Source: JBHEKP01 sp041859375 (GTDB taxonomy: Bacteria; Hydrogenedentota; Hydrogenedentia; Hydrogenedentales; CAITNO01). From it: DNA of 7,960 nt. Where the stretch lies: the NCBI GenBank assembly GCA_041859375.1, contig JBHEKP010000009.1, positions 1 to 7,960 on the forward strand. The letters are read 5' to 3'. Below are positions 1-6,503 of the stretch, in pieces; positions within the stretch are counted from its first letter, which is position 1; each line of letters begins with the position of its first letter. The notes below the pieces were generated by a model. The model was not told the origin of the DNA. It did no database searches and was given only the letters and a program-made list of their open reading frames with translations. The position numbers and the translations under genes are program-made.

Positions 1-186
1 CTGGAGGTGCGCGACGACCGGCTGGTGCTGGCCTTCGACACGATCCCGCCCGGAACCCACCATTTCTACTACGCCGTGCGCGCCGTGACGCCGGGCAATT
101 TCCGGCATCCTGCCGTGGGCGCGGAGTGCATGTACAACCCGGAGGTCCGCGCCGCGAACGTGGACGGGACCGTGGTGGTGGAATAG
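1..186 (+). CDS. Alpha-2-macroglobulin-like protein, C-terminal end (partial)
   Basis: Frame 1 is open from the window edge to a TAG at 184-186, giving 61 residues; the start lies outside the window. The sequence has a beta-rich stretch with HHFYYAVRAVTPGNFRHPAV followed by a MYNPEVRA segment. This matches the closing domain of bacterial alpha-2-macroglobulins, where a Y-x-x-R-x-x-x-x-G-x-F motif precedes a 'MY-x-P' motif. Full-length members are very large periplasmic or membrane-anchored proteins that trap proteases using a thioester, which is not visible here. The stop lies 12 nt before the GTG of a pbpC homologue. Bacterial A2M next to PBP1C is a well-known pairing (as yfhM-pbpC), thought to join protease trapping to peptidoglycan repair after envelope damage. 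The identification rests on this short tail plus the neighbour, so it is good but not certain. Confidence 0.8.
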   Translation: MEVRDDRLVLAFDTIPPGTHHFYYAVRAVTPGNFRHPAVGAECMYNPEVRAANVDGTVVVE

Positions 187-198
187 GGGCGCGGAACG

Positions 199-2466
199 GT
201 GCGGCACCGGCTGACAAGGCGGACAGTTGCCGCCGCCGTGCTTGCGGCGGCGGCGGCATGCGCCGCGTTGTGCCTGGCCTTCGCGTTGCTGCCGCCCCTG
301 CCCGCCGGGGACTACCTGCGCACGGCGGGGTCGGGGGAGGTGCGCGACCGTGACGGCGCGCTGCTGCACGCCTTCATGAACCCCGGCGGGCAGTGGTGCT
401 TTCCAAGGCCGCTGGACCAGATCAGCCGCCGCCTGGTGGACGCGACGCTGGCGGCGGAGGACCGGCGTTTCTTCAGCCATCCCGGCGTGGACCCGCTGGC
501 GGTACTGCGGGCCGCCGCATCCAACCTGTCGCGGGGGCGCATCGTCTCCGGGGCGTCCACCATCACCATGCAGACGGTGAAGCGCGCCGAAGCCACGCCG
601 CGCACGCTGGCGGGCAAACTCGGCCAGGCGATCACGGCGCTGAGGCTGGAGCGGGCGGCGGGCAAGGACGCGCTGCTGGAGGCCTACCTGAACAACGCGC
701 CCTACGGCGGCAACATCACGGGCGCGGAGGCGGCGGCGCGGCGTTATTTCGGCAAGCCCGCCTCGGAACTTAGCCTGCCCGAGGCCGCGCTGCTGGCGGG
801 GCTGCCCAAGTCGCCCACGGCGTTCAACCCCCTGCTCCGGCCCGAACGGGCGCTGGCGCGGCGCAACGCCGTGCTGGGGCGGATGCGGGAGACCGGGCTG
901 ATCACCGGGGAGGAATGGCGCGGGGCGGTGAACACGCCGCCGGGCGCGGTGTTCCACCCCTTCCCCAAGCTGGCGGCGCACCTCGCGGCGCGGCTGAGGA
1001 GGGAGGCGCGGGAATCGGGCGCGGTGGCCACCACCCTGGACGCGGCGTTGCAGGAGCGGGTGGAGCAGGCGGCGCGGCGGTATCTGAAAAAGTACGACGG
1101 CGACATCACCAACACGGCGGTCATTGTGGTTGACACGGAGACCGGGGAGATGGCGGCGCGGGCGGGATCGGCGGACTTCTTCGGGCGGTTCACGGGCGGG
1201 CAGGTGGACCTGTGCCGCGCGCCGCGCTCGCCGGGCTCGGCGCTGAAGCCCTTCACCTACGCGCTGGCCCTGGAGGAGCAGCGGCTCTACCCCACCGAGC
1301 AGTTGCTGGACCGGCAGCTTGACTACGGCACCTACAACCCCGCCAATTTCAGCGGCGACTTCAACGGCCTGATCTCTGCGACGGAGGCACTGCGCCTCTC
1401 GCTGAACGTGCCCGCCGTGATGCTGCTGGACCGGGTGGGCACGGAGGACCTGTGCGCCTTTCTGCGCAGGGCCGGTTTCTCCACGCTGGGCCGTCCCGCG
1501 GCGGACTACGGGCTGGGCCTGACGCTGGGGAACTGCGAGGTCACGCTGGAGGCGCTGGCCGGGGCGTACCTGATGCTGGCGCGGCTGGGGGAGCACCGGC
1601 CCCTCCAATGGCGCGCCGACCGGCCCGCGCCGGAGGGGGAGCGGCTGCTCTCCAGGGGCACGGCGCTGGCGCTCTACGCGATGCTCGATCAGCCGCTGCC
1701 CGCCGAGCTGGACCGCAACCTGGTGGGCACGGGCGCGGCACCCACCCGGGTTTGCTGGAAGACGGGCACCTCCACGGGCTTCCATGACGCGTGGGCGGTG
1801 CTCTTCAACCGCCACTATCTCGTGGCCGTGTGGATGGGCAACAACTCCGGCAGGGCGTCGCGGCGGCTCATCGGGTCGCAGGCGGCGCTGCCGCTGGCGG
1901 CGGAGATTTTCCGGGGGCTGCCCGCGAAGACCGGCCCGGCCTGGCCCGATCCGGCGGGGGAAACGCACGAGGTGGAGGTGTGCGCGCTGACCGGGCTGCC
2001 CGCCGACGCGGCATGCCCGGCGAAGTCGGCGGTGACCCTGCCGAAGAGCCTCTACCTGCACCGGCGCTGTTCGGTGCACCAGCCCGGCCCGGAGGGCGGC
2101 GTGGGCGAGTTCTGGCCGGGCTCGCCGAGACGGTGGGACCTGGCCGCCGTGCCGTGCGGCACGGCGCTCACCACCGCGCCGGACCCCGGCGCGGCGCAGG
2201 AGGCGCGCACGGTGCTGGCCATCACCTCGCCGCCGGACAACGCGGAATATGTTTTGACGGGCGCGCCTGCGGGCGACCGCATTCCCCTGTCCGCCGCGCT
2301 GAACGGGTCCGCGCAGGCGCATTGGTACCTGGACGGGAAGTTTGCGGGCACGGCGGGCGCGGACGCGCCGCTGTTCATCACGCTGACGGCGGGGGAGCAC
2401 CGCGCCACCTGCATGGACGCGAAGGGGAACACGGCGTCGGCGCGGTTCCGGGTGGTGACGCCCTGA
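199..2466 (+). CDS. pbpC: Penicillin-binding protein 1C (glycosyltransferase/transpeptidase)
   Basis: A bifunctional class A-type PBP of 755 residues, close to the roughly 770 of E. coli PbpC. A hydrophobic segment at residues 9-35 anchors it in the inner membrane. The GT51 glycosyltransferase domain (about 50-235) has the catalytic glutamate E87 in AAEDRRFFSHPGVD, the GASTITMQ motif at 118-125, the second glutamate E161 in LLEAYLNN, and PEAALLAGLPKSP. The transpeptidase domain (about 300-575) has S347-A-L-K350 as SxxK with S347 as acylated serine, S401-L-N403 as SxN, and K521-T-G as KTG. A cysteine-bearing linker (C595, C606, C624) typical of PBP1C leads to a C-terminal BiPBP_C-like beta domain (about 670-755). 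All key residues are present, so the enzyme should be active. The GTG start follows the A2M stop by 12 nt with only a weak GGGG upstream, suggesting translational coupling in an operon. An internal GTG at 238 is less likely because it would cut into the membrane anchor. Confidence 0.95.
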   Translation: MRHRLTRRTVAAAVLAAAAACAALCLAFALLPPLPAGDYLRTAGSGEVRDRDGALLHAFMNPGGQWCFPRPLDQISRRLVDATLAAEDRRFFSHPGVDPLAVLRAAASNLSRGRIVSGASTITMQTVKRAEATPRTLAGKLGQAITALRLERAAGKDALLEAYLNNAPYGGNITGAEAAARRYFGKPASELSLPEAALLAGLPKSPTAFNPLLRPERALARRNAVLGRMRETGLITGEEWRGAVNTPPGAVFHPFPKLAAHLAARLRREARESGAVATTLDAALQERVEQAARRYLKKYDGDITNTAVIVVDTETGEMAARAGSADFFGRFTGGQVDLCRAPRSPGSALKPFTYALALEEQRLYPTEQLLDRQLDYGTYNPANFSGDFNGLISATEALRLSLNVPAVMLLDRVGTEDLCAFLRRAGFSTLGRPAADYGLGLTLGNCEVTLEALAGAYLMLARLGEHRPLQWRADRPAPEGERLLSRGTALALYAMLDQPLPAELDRNLVGTGAAPTRVCWKTGTSTGFHDAWAVLFNRHYLVAVWMGNNSGRASRRLIGSQAALPLAAEIFRGLPAKTGPAWPDPAGETHEVEVCALTGLPADAACPAKSAVTLPKSLYLHRRCSVHQPGPEGGVGEFWPGSPRRWDLAAVPCGTALTTAPDPGAAQEARTVLAITSPPDNAEYVLTGAPAGDRIPLSAALNGSAQAHWYLDGKFAGTAGADAPLFITLTAGEHRATCMDAKGNTASARFRVVTP

Positions 2467-2533
2467 GGGGGGTGTCCATGTGCAAAGGACAATCATGATA
2501 GGGCATTATTTCCGCCCGGTGACACTCTGATCT

Positions 2534-2541
2534 GAAAGGAG
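2534..2541 (+). promoter_or_regulatory. Shine-Dalgarno of the sugar isomerase gene
   Basis: GAAAGGAG lies 6 nt before the ATG at 2548 and is the strongest ribosome binding site in the left half of the window. It fixes the start over the out-of-frame ATG at 2543. The preceding 2467-2533 holds no convincing promoter (a CATTAT at 2504-2509 has no good -35 partner) and no clear terminator, so read-through from pbpC is possible. Confidence 0.75.
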
Positions 2542-2547
2542 CATGAG

Positions 2548-3981
2548 ATGGGCGCGAAGGACGCGAAGGTGAAGGTTGGGCTTTTCGGCATCGGGCTGGA
2601 CACGTACTGGCCGCAGTTTGCGGGGCTGCTGGAAAAACTGGAAGGCTACCAGGCGGGCATTCATGAGCGCCTCTCCGGTTTCGGCGTGGAGGTGGTGGAC
2701 GCGGGGATGGTGGACTCGGTGGAGAAGGCGCGCGCGGCGGCGGAACGCTTCAAAACCTCGGATGTGGAAATCATCTTCCTCTACATTTCCACCTACGCCC
2801 TCAGCTCCACCGTGCTGCCGGTGGTGCAGCAGGCCAAGGTGCCGGTGGTGGTGCTGAACCTCCAGCCGGTGCGGCAGCTCGACTATGCCGCCTTCAACAG
2901 CCTGGGCGACCGGGGCCTCATGACCGGGGAGTGGCTGGGCAACTGCCAGAGCTGCTCCGCGCCGGAAATCGCGTGCGTGTTCAACCGCGCGGGCATTGAC
3001 TACCATCTGGTGACGGGCACGCTGGACGACGGGGAGACCTGGGCGGAACTGCGGGACTGGGTGGACGCGGCGCGGACGGCGAAGGGGATGCGGGAGAACC
3101 GGGTGGGCATCCTGGGCCATTACTACTGCGGCATGCTGGACGTGTACAGCGACATGACCCAGCAGGCGGCGGTGTTCGGCTACCATTTCGAGCTGCTGGA
3201 GATGTGCGAGCTGCACCACCTGCGGGAGGAGTGCGCGGAAGCCGAGGTGGACGCGAAGCTCGCCCAGTTCCGGGGGGAGTTCGACGTGTCGCCGGAATGC
3301 GGGGAGGCGGAGCTGCGCCGGGCGGCGCGCACCTCCGTCGCGCTGGACAAGCTGGCGGCGGCGCACCGGCTTGGGTCGATGGCGTACTACTACGAGGGCC
3401 AGCCCGGCAACGACTATGAAAATATTGTCACCTCGGTGATCGCGGGCAACTCGCTGCTCACGGCGCACGGCGTGCCCGTGGCCGGGGAGTGCGAGATCAA
3501 GAACGTGCAGGCCATGAAGATCATGGACCTTTTCGGTGCGGGCGGCTCCTTCTCCGAGCCGTACCTGATGGACTTTGAGGACGACGTGATCCTGCTGGGC
3601 CATGACGGGCCGGGCCACATGGCCATCGCGGAGGGGCGGGTGCGGCTGGTGCCGCTGCCGGTGTACCACGGCAAGCCGGGCAGGGGCCTGTCCATACAGA
3701 TGACGGTGAAGAACGGGCCGGTGACCCTGCTGTCGGTGGTGCAGGACGGGGCGGGCAAAGTGAAACTGCTCACGGCGGAGGGCGCGTCGGTGCCGGGGCC
3801 GATCCTGGAAATCGGCAACACGAACAGCCGTTACCGCTTCCCCGGCGGCGCGAAGAACTTCTTCAACGCCTGGTGCAAGGCGGGACCGGCGCACCACATG
3901 GCCATCGGCGTGGGCCATATCGCCGGGAAGATTGAAAAACTGGCGGCGGTATTGGGGATTGAGTGCGTGCGGGTGTGCTGA
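2548..3981 (+). CDS. L-arabinose/L-fucose isomerase family protein (AraA-like)
   Basis: 477 residues, near the roughly 500 of AraA, with no signal peptide, so cytoplasmic. Family members interconvert aldoses and ketoses using a divalent metal, usually Mn2+. The N-terminal Rossmann-like domain (about 7-130) contains VGLFGIGLDTYWPQF and the strand-turn PVVVLNLQP. A middle domain (about 131-290) contains ILGHYYCGMLDVYSDMTQ. The C-terminal catalytic part has E314 in AGECE, E337 in GSFSEPY, H352 in LLGHDG and H449/H450 in GPAHHMA. Their order and spacing (23, 15 and about 98 residues) closely follow E. coli AraA E306, E333, H350 and H450, so the metal site appears intact. Overall resemblance to true AraA is otherwise moderate, and the substrate cannot be read from sequence; L-fucose, L-arabinose or another pentose or deoxysugar are all possible. 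No kinase, epimerase or sugar transporter lies beside it in this window. Confidence 0.82.
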   Translation: MGAKDAKVKVGLFGIGLDTYWPQFAGLLEKLEGYQAGIHERLSGFGVEVVDAGMVDSVEKARAAAERFKTSDVEIIFLYISTYALSSTVLPVVQQAKVPVVVLNLQPVRQLDYAAFNSLGDRGLMTGEWLGNCQSCSAPEIACVFNRAGIDYHLVTGTLDDGETWAELRDWVDAARTAKGMRENRVGILGHYYCGMLDVYSDMTQQAAVFGYHFELLEMCELHHLREECAEAEVDAKLAQFRGEFDVSPECGEAELRRAARTSVALDKLAAAHRLGSMAYYYEGQPGNDYENIVTSVIAGNSLLTAHGVPVAGECEIKNVQAMKIMDLFGAGGSFSEPYLMDFEDDVILLGHDGPGHMAIAEGRVRLVPLPVYHGKPGRGLSIQMTVKNGPVTLLSVVQDGAGKVKLLTAEGASVPGPILEIGNTNSRYRFPGGAKNFFNAWCKAGPAHHMAIGVGHIAGKIEKLAAVLGIECVRVC

Positions 3982-4030
3982 GGCGGCGGACGCGGGCGAA
4001 GCGGGCGCGGAGAATGAATGGGGGCGCCGG

Positions 4031-4104
4031 AAGAAAACTTATGGGGTATACTTCCAAAGGAGCATGAATCCCCATCCCATCGGGCGCCGCGCGGGGTGGA
4101 TGGG
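4031..4104 (+). promoter_or_regulatory. Candidate promoter and leader of the diguanylate cyclase gene
   Basis: The 158-nt gap between the isomerase stop and the cyclase start is G/C-rich except for an A/T-richer patch at 4031-4052 that ends in TATACT (4047-4052), a 5/6 match to a -10 box. No good -35 is present at the expected distance, so this is weak. Downstream, CCCATCC (4071-4077) can pair with GGATGGG (4098-4104), and the ATGGGG at 4041-4046 can instead pair with CCCCAT at 4070-4075. The two pairings exclude each other. No known c-di-GMP riboswitch core was recognised. Confidence 0.25.
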
Positions 4105-4124
4105 AAGGATTCCGCTGGACAAAC

Positions 4125-4132
4125 GGAGGAGG
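4125..4132 (+). promoter_or_regulatory. Shine-Dalgarno fixing the GTG start of the diguanylate cyclase
   Basis: GGAGGAGG is placed 7 nt before the GTG at 4140. It supports that GTG over the in-frame ATG at 4170, which has no purine-rich site at proper spacing. Confidence 0.8.
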
Positions 4133-4139
4133 CGAGCCG

Positions 4140-5474
4140 GTGGACCCAACTGACGATACTTACGAGCGCATGTCCAAAGAACTGGAGGAGGCCCGCAGGG
4201 CCCTTGGCGAGGCCGAGCGGCACTACCGGCTGATTGCGGAAAACACGCAGGACTTCATCTGGACCGTGGATTTGGGGACGGGCCGGTACACTTATGTGAG
4301 TCCGGCGGTGACGGCGCTGCGCGGTCTGACGCCCGAAGAGGCGCTCCGGGAGCCGTTTGAGCGCTCCTTCAACCCGGATTCCTGCCACCGGATAAAAGAG
4401 CGTGTCAGGCGGGCGCTGGAACGTCTTTCCGAAGGGGGCGGCGAAAGCGTTCCCGTGTGCAGGGAGGTTTTCGCGCAGCCCTTCCGGGACGGGAATGAGA
4501 AGCTGGTGGAGACGGTGCTCACCCTGGTTTCCGGCCCCGGCGGTGTTCGCGGGCTTCTCGGCGTGTCCAGGGATGTGGGCGCGCGCATTGAGGCGGAAAA
4601 CCTGCTCAGGGAAAACGAGGAGCGCTTTCGCGGCATGGTGGAAATGGTGCCGTTTCCGCTGATTCTCACGACGATGCGGGACCACTTGATCACCTACATC
4701 AACCGGCGCGCCTGCGAGACGCTCGGTGTTGAGCCGAGAAGCGTGATTGGCATGCAGACTGTCTCCTTCTACGCGAACCCGGAGGACAGGGCCTCGGTGA
4801 TCAAGGAGCTTGAGGAAAAGGGGGCGGTCCTTGAACGGGAGGCGTTGATGAAAACCTCCTCGGGCGAAACCTTCTGGGCGCTGTTGTCGGCCAGGCTGAT
4901 CCCCTACTGGGGGGATCAGATGGTGCTGCTGGTGATGAACGACATCACCGAGCGAAAGGCGCTGGAGGGGGATCTGCGCCGCCTGGCGAACACCGACATG
5001 CTCACCGGCATCGCCAACCGCCGCAGTTTCATGGAAAGTTTGCGGCGGGAAATAATGCGCGCCCGCCGCTACGGACGGCCCTTGTCCCTGCTCATGCTGG
5101 ACGTGGACCATTTCAAGCGCATCAACGACACGCACGGGCACCCCTGCGGCGACGAGGTGCTGAAAAAACTGGCGGTCACGGTGCGGGAAACCCTGCGCGA
5201 CAGCGACCTGTTTGGGCGGATTGGCGGGGAGGAGTTCGCCGTCGCTTTGCCGGAGACCCCGCTGGCGGGGGCGCTGCAAAACGCGGAACGCGTCCGCGCG
5301 GAGGTCGGGCGGGCCGTGGTCAGCTTCGGGGGGCGGGAGATCCGGTTCGCTGTCAGCATTGGCGCGGCCGCGCTGGCGGACGGCGGGGAGGATATGGAGG
5401 GGCTGTTTTCCCGGGTTGACGCGGCGCTTTACCGGGCCAAGGAGGGCGGAAGAAACCGGGTCTGCGCGGGCTAG
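4140..5474 (+). CDS. Diguanylate cyclase with two PAS sensor domains (PAS-PAS-GGDEF)
   Basis: 444 residues without signal peptide or membrane segment, so a soluble signalling enzyme making cyclic di-GMP from two GTP. A short charged helix (about 10-33) leads to PAS 1 (about 28-150, starting RLIAENTQDFIWTVD, ending GVSRDVGARIEAE). A linker helix and PAS 2 follow (about 158-275, with NRRACETLGVEPRSVIG and ending VMNDITERKALE). The GGDEF domain spans about 278-442 and begins LRRLANTDMLTGIANRR. Its active-site loop reads GGEEF at 362-366, an accepted functional variant. The metal-binding aspartate is D321 in MLDVDHFKRIND. RDSD at 353-356, exactly five residues before GGEEF, is a canonical product-inhibition I-site. 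The protein should therefore be active and feedback-controlled. The PAS ligand is unknown; no heme or flavin motif could be assigned. It stops in TAG at 5472-5474, overlapping the convergent gene by 4 bp. Confidence 0.93.
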   Translation: MDPTDDTYERMSKELEEARRALGEAERHYRLIAENTQDFIWTVDLGTGRYTYVSPAVTALRGLTPEEALREPFERSFNPDSCHRIKERVRRALERLSEGGGESVPVCREVFAQPFRDGNEKLVETVLTLVSGPGGVRGLLGVSRDVGARIEAENLLRENEERFRGMVEMVPFPLILTTMRDHLITYINRRACETLGVEPRSVIGMQTVSFYANPEDRASVIKELEEKGAVLEREALMKTSSGETFWALLSARLIPYWGDQMVLLVMNDITERKALEGDLRRLANTDMLTGIANRRSFMESLRREIMRARRYGRPLSLLMLDVDHFKRINDTHGHPCGDEVLKKLAVTVRETLRDSDLFGRIGGEEFAVALPETPLAGALQNAERVRAEVGRAVVSFGGREIRFAVSIGAAALADGGEDMEGLFSRVDAALYRAKEGGRNRVCAG

Positions 5475-6226
5475 GCGCGGCGCATTTCGGGGCGTTCGAG
5501 GATGTCGAGCACGCCCTCGATGTCGCGGTGCGGGGAGACGTAGTCCGACACGTCCTTGATCGCCTGGACGGCATTGGCGGGGCAGGCGAAAAAGCCGACG
5601 GACTCGCGGAGCGACATGTCGCCCATGGTGTCGCCGATGCCCGCCGCCCCGGCGGGGTCAACGCCCAGCTCGTCGAGAAGCAGCCGGATGGCGGCCCCCT
5701 TGGTGACCCCGGCAAGGTCAATGTTGAGGTAGTAGTGGGAGGGCGTGATGATCACCTCCAGGCCGGGCAGGGTGGCGGCATGGGCGCGCACCAGTTCCGC
5801 CACCTCGGTGAAGCAGGCGGGCTGTTCGCAGTAGAGCGACATCTGCGCCTCCTTGCCGAACTGGTAGACCAGGCCGGGGAAGGCGGGCATGATCTCCGTG
5901 GTGATGTGATCCCGCAGCGCGTGGAGCCCCCGTATCTTTTCCGGGGTGATGGCCGGGGTGAACCGGGACCGGTTGTCGGAGAGGGAGTAGAGCACCGCGC
6001 CGCTCTCGCAGATGGCGGGGAAGCGGATGTCGAGCACCTTCATGAGCGCTTCCACATAGGGCTGGGGGCGGCCCGTGCACAGGGTCATGGGCGCGAGGTC
6101 GCCGCGCCCCTCCGACGCGGCATGGGACAGCGCCGCAAACCGCGAGAAGGCGGGCCAGTCCCACGCGCGGGACTCCTCCGGCGAAATGCAGCCGTCAATG
6201 TCGGAAATGATGAGTTTTACGGCCAT
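5471..6226 (-). CDS. HAD-superfamily hydrolase, subfamily IIB (Cof/phosphoglycolate phosphatase-like)
   Basis: 251 residues, cytosolic, predicted Mg2+-dependent phosphatase. HAD motif I is SDIDGCIS, with D9 as nucleophile and D11 as acid/base. Motif II is T51 in LCTGRP. Motif III is K176 in AGVTKG, and motif IV is GIGDTMGD with D199 and D203. The cap between about 80 and 172 is inserted between motifs II and III, and the YYLNID-x-x-GVTKG ending is typical of the C2B cap of HAD-IIB enzymes. Relatives include archaeal-type phosphoglycolate phosphatase, sucrose-phosphatase and mannosyl-3-phosphoglycerate phosphatase, and the substrate cannot be decided here. The ATG at 6226-6224 is backed by AGGGAG at 6239-6234 (minus strand), 7 nt away. 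It lies 23 nt behind tRNA-Arg on the same strand, so it is probably transcribed from the tRNA promoter. A link with the nearby glyoxylate-reductase-type gene is tempting but unsupported. Confidence 0.88.
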   Translation of the reverse strand: MAVKLIISDIDGCISPEESRAWDWPAFSRFAALSHAASEGRGDLAPMTLCTGRPQPYVEALMKVLDIRFPAICESGAVLYSLSDNRSRFTPAITPEKIRGLHALRDHITTEIMPAFPGLVYQFGKEAQMSLYCEQPACFTEVAELVRAHAATLPGLEVIITPSHYYLNIDLAGVTKGAAIRLLLDELGVDPAGAAGIGDTMGDMSLRESVGFFACPANAVQAIKDVSDYVSPHRDIEGVLDILERPEMRRA

Positions 6227-6249
6227 GGCGCGGCTCCCTGAAACAAAAA

Positions 6250-6324
6250 TGGCGCCCCGAACAAGAATCGAACTTGTGTCTAACGCTTAGGAGGCGTTCG
6301 TTCTATCCACTGAACTATCGGGGC
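6250..6324 (-). tRNA. tRNA-Arg (anticodon CCU), CCA encoded
   Basis: Read on the minus strand, the acceptor GCCCCGA (6324-6318) pairs with TCGGGGC (6260-6254), followed by discriminator G (6253) and a genomically encoded CCA (6252-6250). The D stem is GTTC/GAAC. The anticodon stem AACGC/GCGTT encloses the loop CTCCTAA, giving anticodon CCU (6291-6289) for the codon AGG. The T arm is ACAAG/CTTGT with loop TTCGATT. The variable loop is short (4 nt), as expected for Arg. All stems are fully paired. A T-rich trailer (ATTTTTGTTT) follows on the minus strand, then the phosphatase gene. Confidence 0.97.
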
Positions 6325-6343
6325 GTGCAAAAGACAGGGCAAT

Positions 6344-6373
6344 AAGATACGCGATAAGCGGGGCCGGGGGCAA
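6344..6373 (-). promoter_or_regulatory. Candidate sigma70-type promoter for tRNA-Arg and phosphatase
   Basis: On the minus strand TTGCCC (6373-6368, 4/6 match to TTGACA) and TATCTT (6349-6344, 4/6 match to TATAAT) are separated by 18 nt. The -10 box ends 19 nt before the tRNA 5' end, a sensible distance. It sits in the A/T-richer patch of an otherwise G/C-rich region. No other promoter for the tRNA is visible. Confidence 0.45.
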
Positions 6374-6378
6374 ATGCG

Positions 6379-6408
6379 GCGCGGGAATGACCCCGCGCGG
6401 CCCGGGCC
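6379..6408. promoter_or_regulatory. Two adjacent GC-rich dyads between divergent promoters
   Basis: GCGCGGG (6379-6385) and CCCGCGC (6392-6398) form a perfect 7-bp inverted repeat with a 6-nt loop. It is immediately followed by the perfect 10-bp palindrome GGCCCGGGCC (6399-6408). They sit between the putative -35 boxes of the tRNA promoter (6368-6373) and the dehydrogenase promoter (6422-6427). There is no T-tract on either side, so this is not a standard intrinsic terminator. It could be an operator or simply a G/C-rich structure. Confidence 0.35.
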
Positions 6409-6421
6409 AAATCCCTTAAAT

Positions 6422-6451
6422 TTGACTAAAAAGCCCCCCCCCGCCTACCAT
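6422..6451 (+). promoter_or_regulatory. Candidate promoter of the D-2-hydroxyacid dehydrogenase gene
   Basis: TTGACT (6422-6427, 5/6 match to a -35 box) and TACCAT (6446-6451, 4/6 match to a -10 box) are separated by 18 nt. Transcription would start near 6458, leaving about 45 nt of leader before the ATG at 6504. The spacer holds an uninterrupted run of nine C (6434-6442). Confidence 0.45.
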
Positions 6452-6503
6452 CCTGTCTTTAACTGAACCCAACCCGGCAACACCATGGAGCCCCGGTCAT
6501 ACC

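Noticed and set aside
312..665. Open minus-strand frame of 117 codons inside pbpC
   Set aside because: It lies wholly under the GT51 domain, whose catalytic motifs read on the plus strand; long antisense frames are expected at this G/C content.
2501..2517. GGGC/GCCC pairing in the pbpC-isomerase gap as a terminator
   Set aside because: Four base pairs with a nine-base loop and no T-run is too weak to call.
2506..3918. Minus-strand frame of 470 codons opposite the isomerase gene
   Set aside because: Its translation is rich in His, Arg and Val without domain-like structure, while the plus strand has a clear Shine-Dalgarno and a conserved metal site.
3982..4139. c-di-GMP or other riboswitch ahead of the diguanylate cyclase
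   Set aside because: Only short mutually exclusive pairings were found and no recognised riboswitch core.
3831..5279. Minus-strand frame of 482 codons spanning the isomerase end and most of the cyclase
   Set aside because: It crosses two real plus-strand genes and their intergenic leader. The cyclase frame carries the GGEEF and I-site motifs, so this is a G/C-driven shadow.
5528..6241. Plus-strand frame of 237 codons opposite the phosphatase
   Set aside because: All four HAD motifs read on the minus strand with a good ribosome binding site; the plus frame is a low-complexity shadow.
6250..6324. tRNA-Arg as an attachment site for an integrated element
   Set aside because: No integrase, no second copy of the tRNA 3' end and no foreign-looking gene block in the window.
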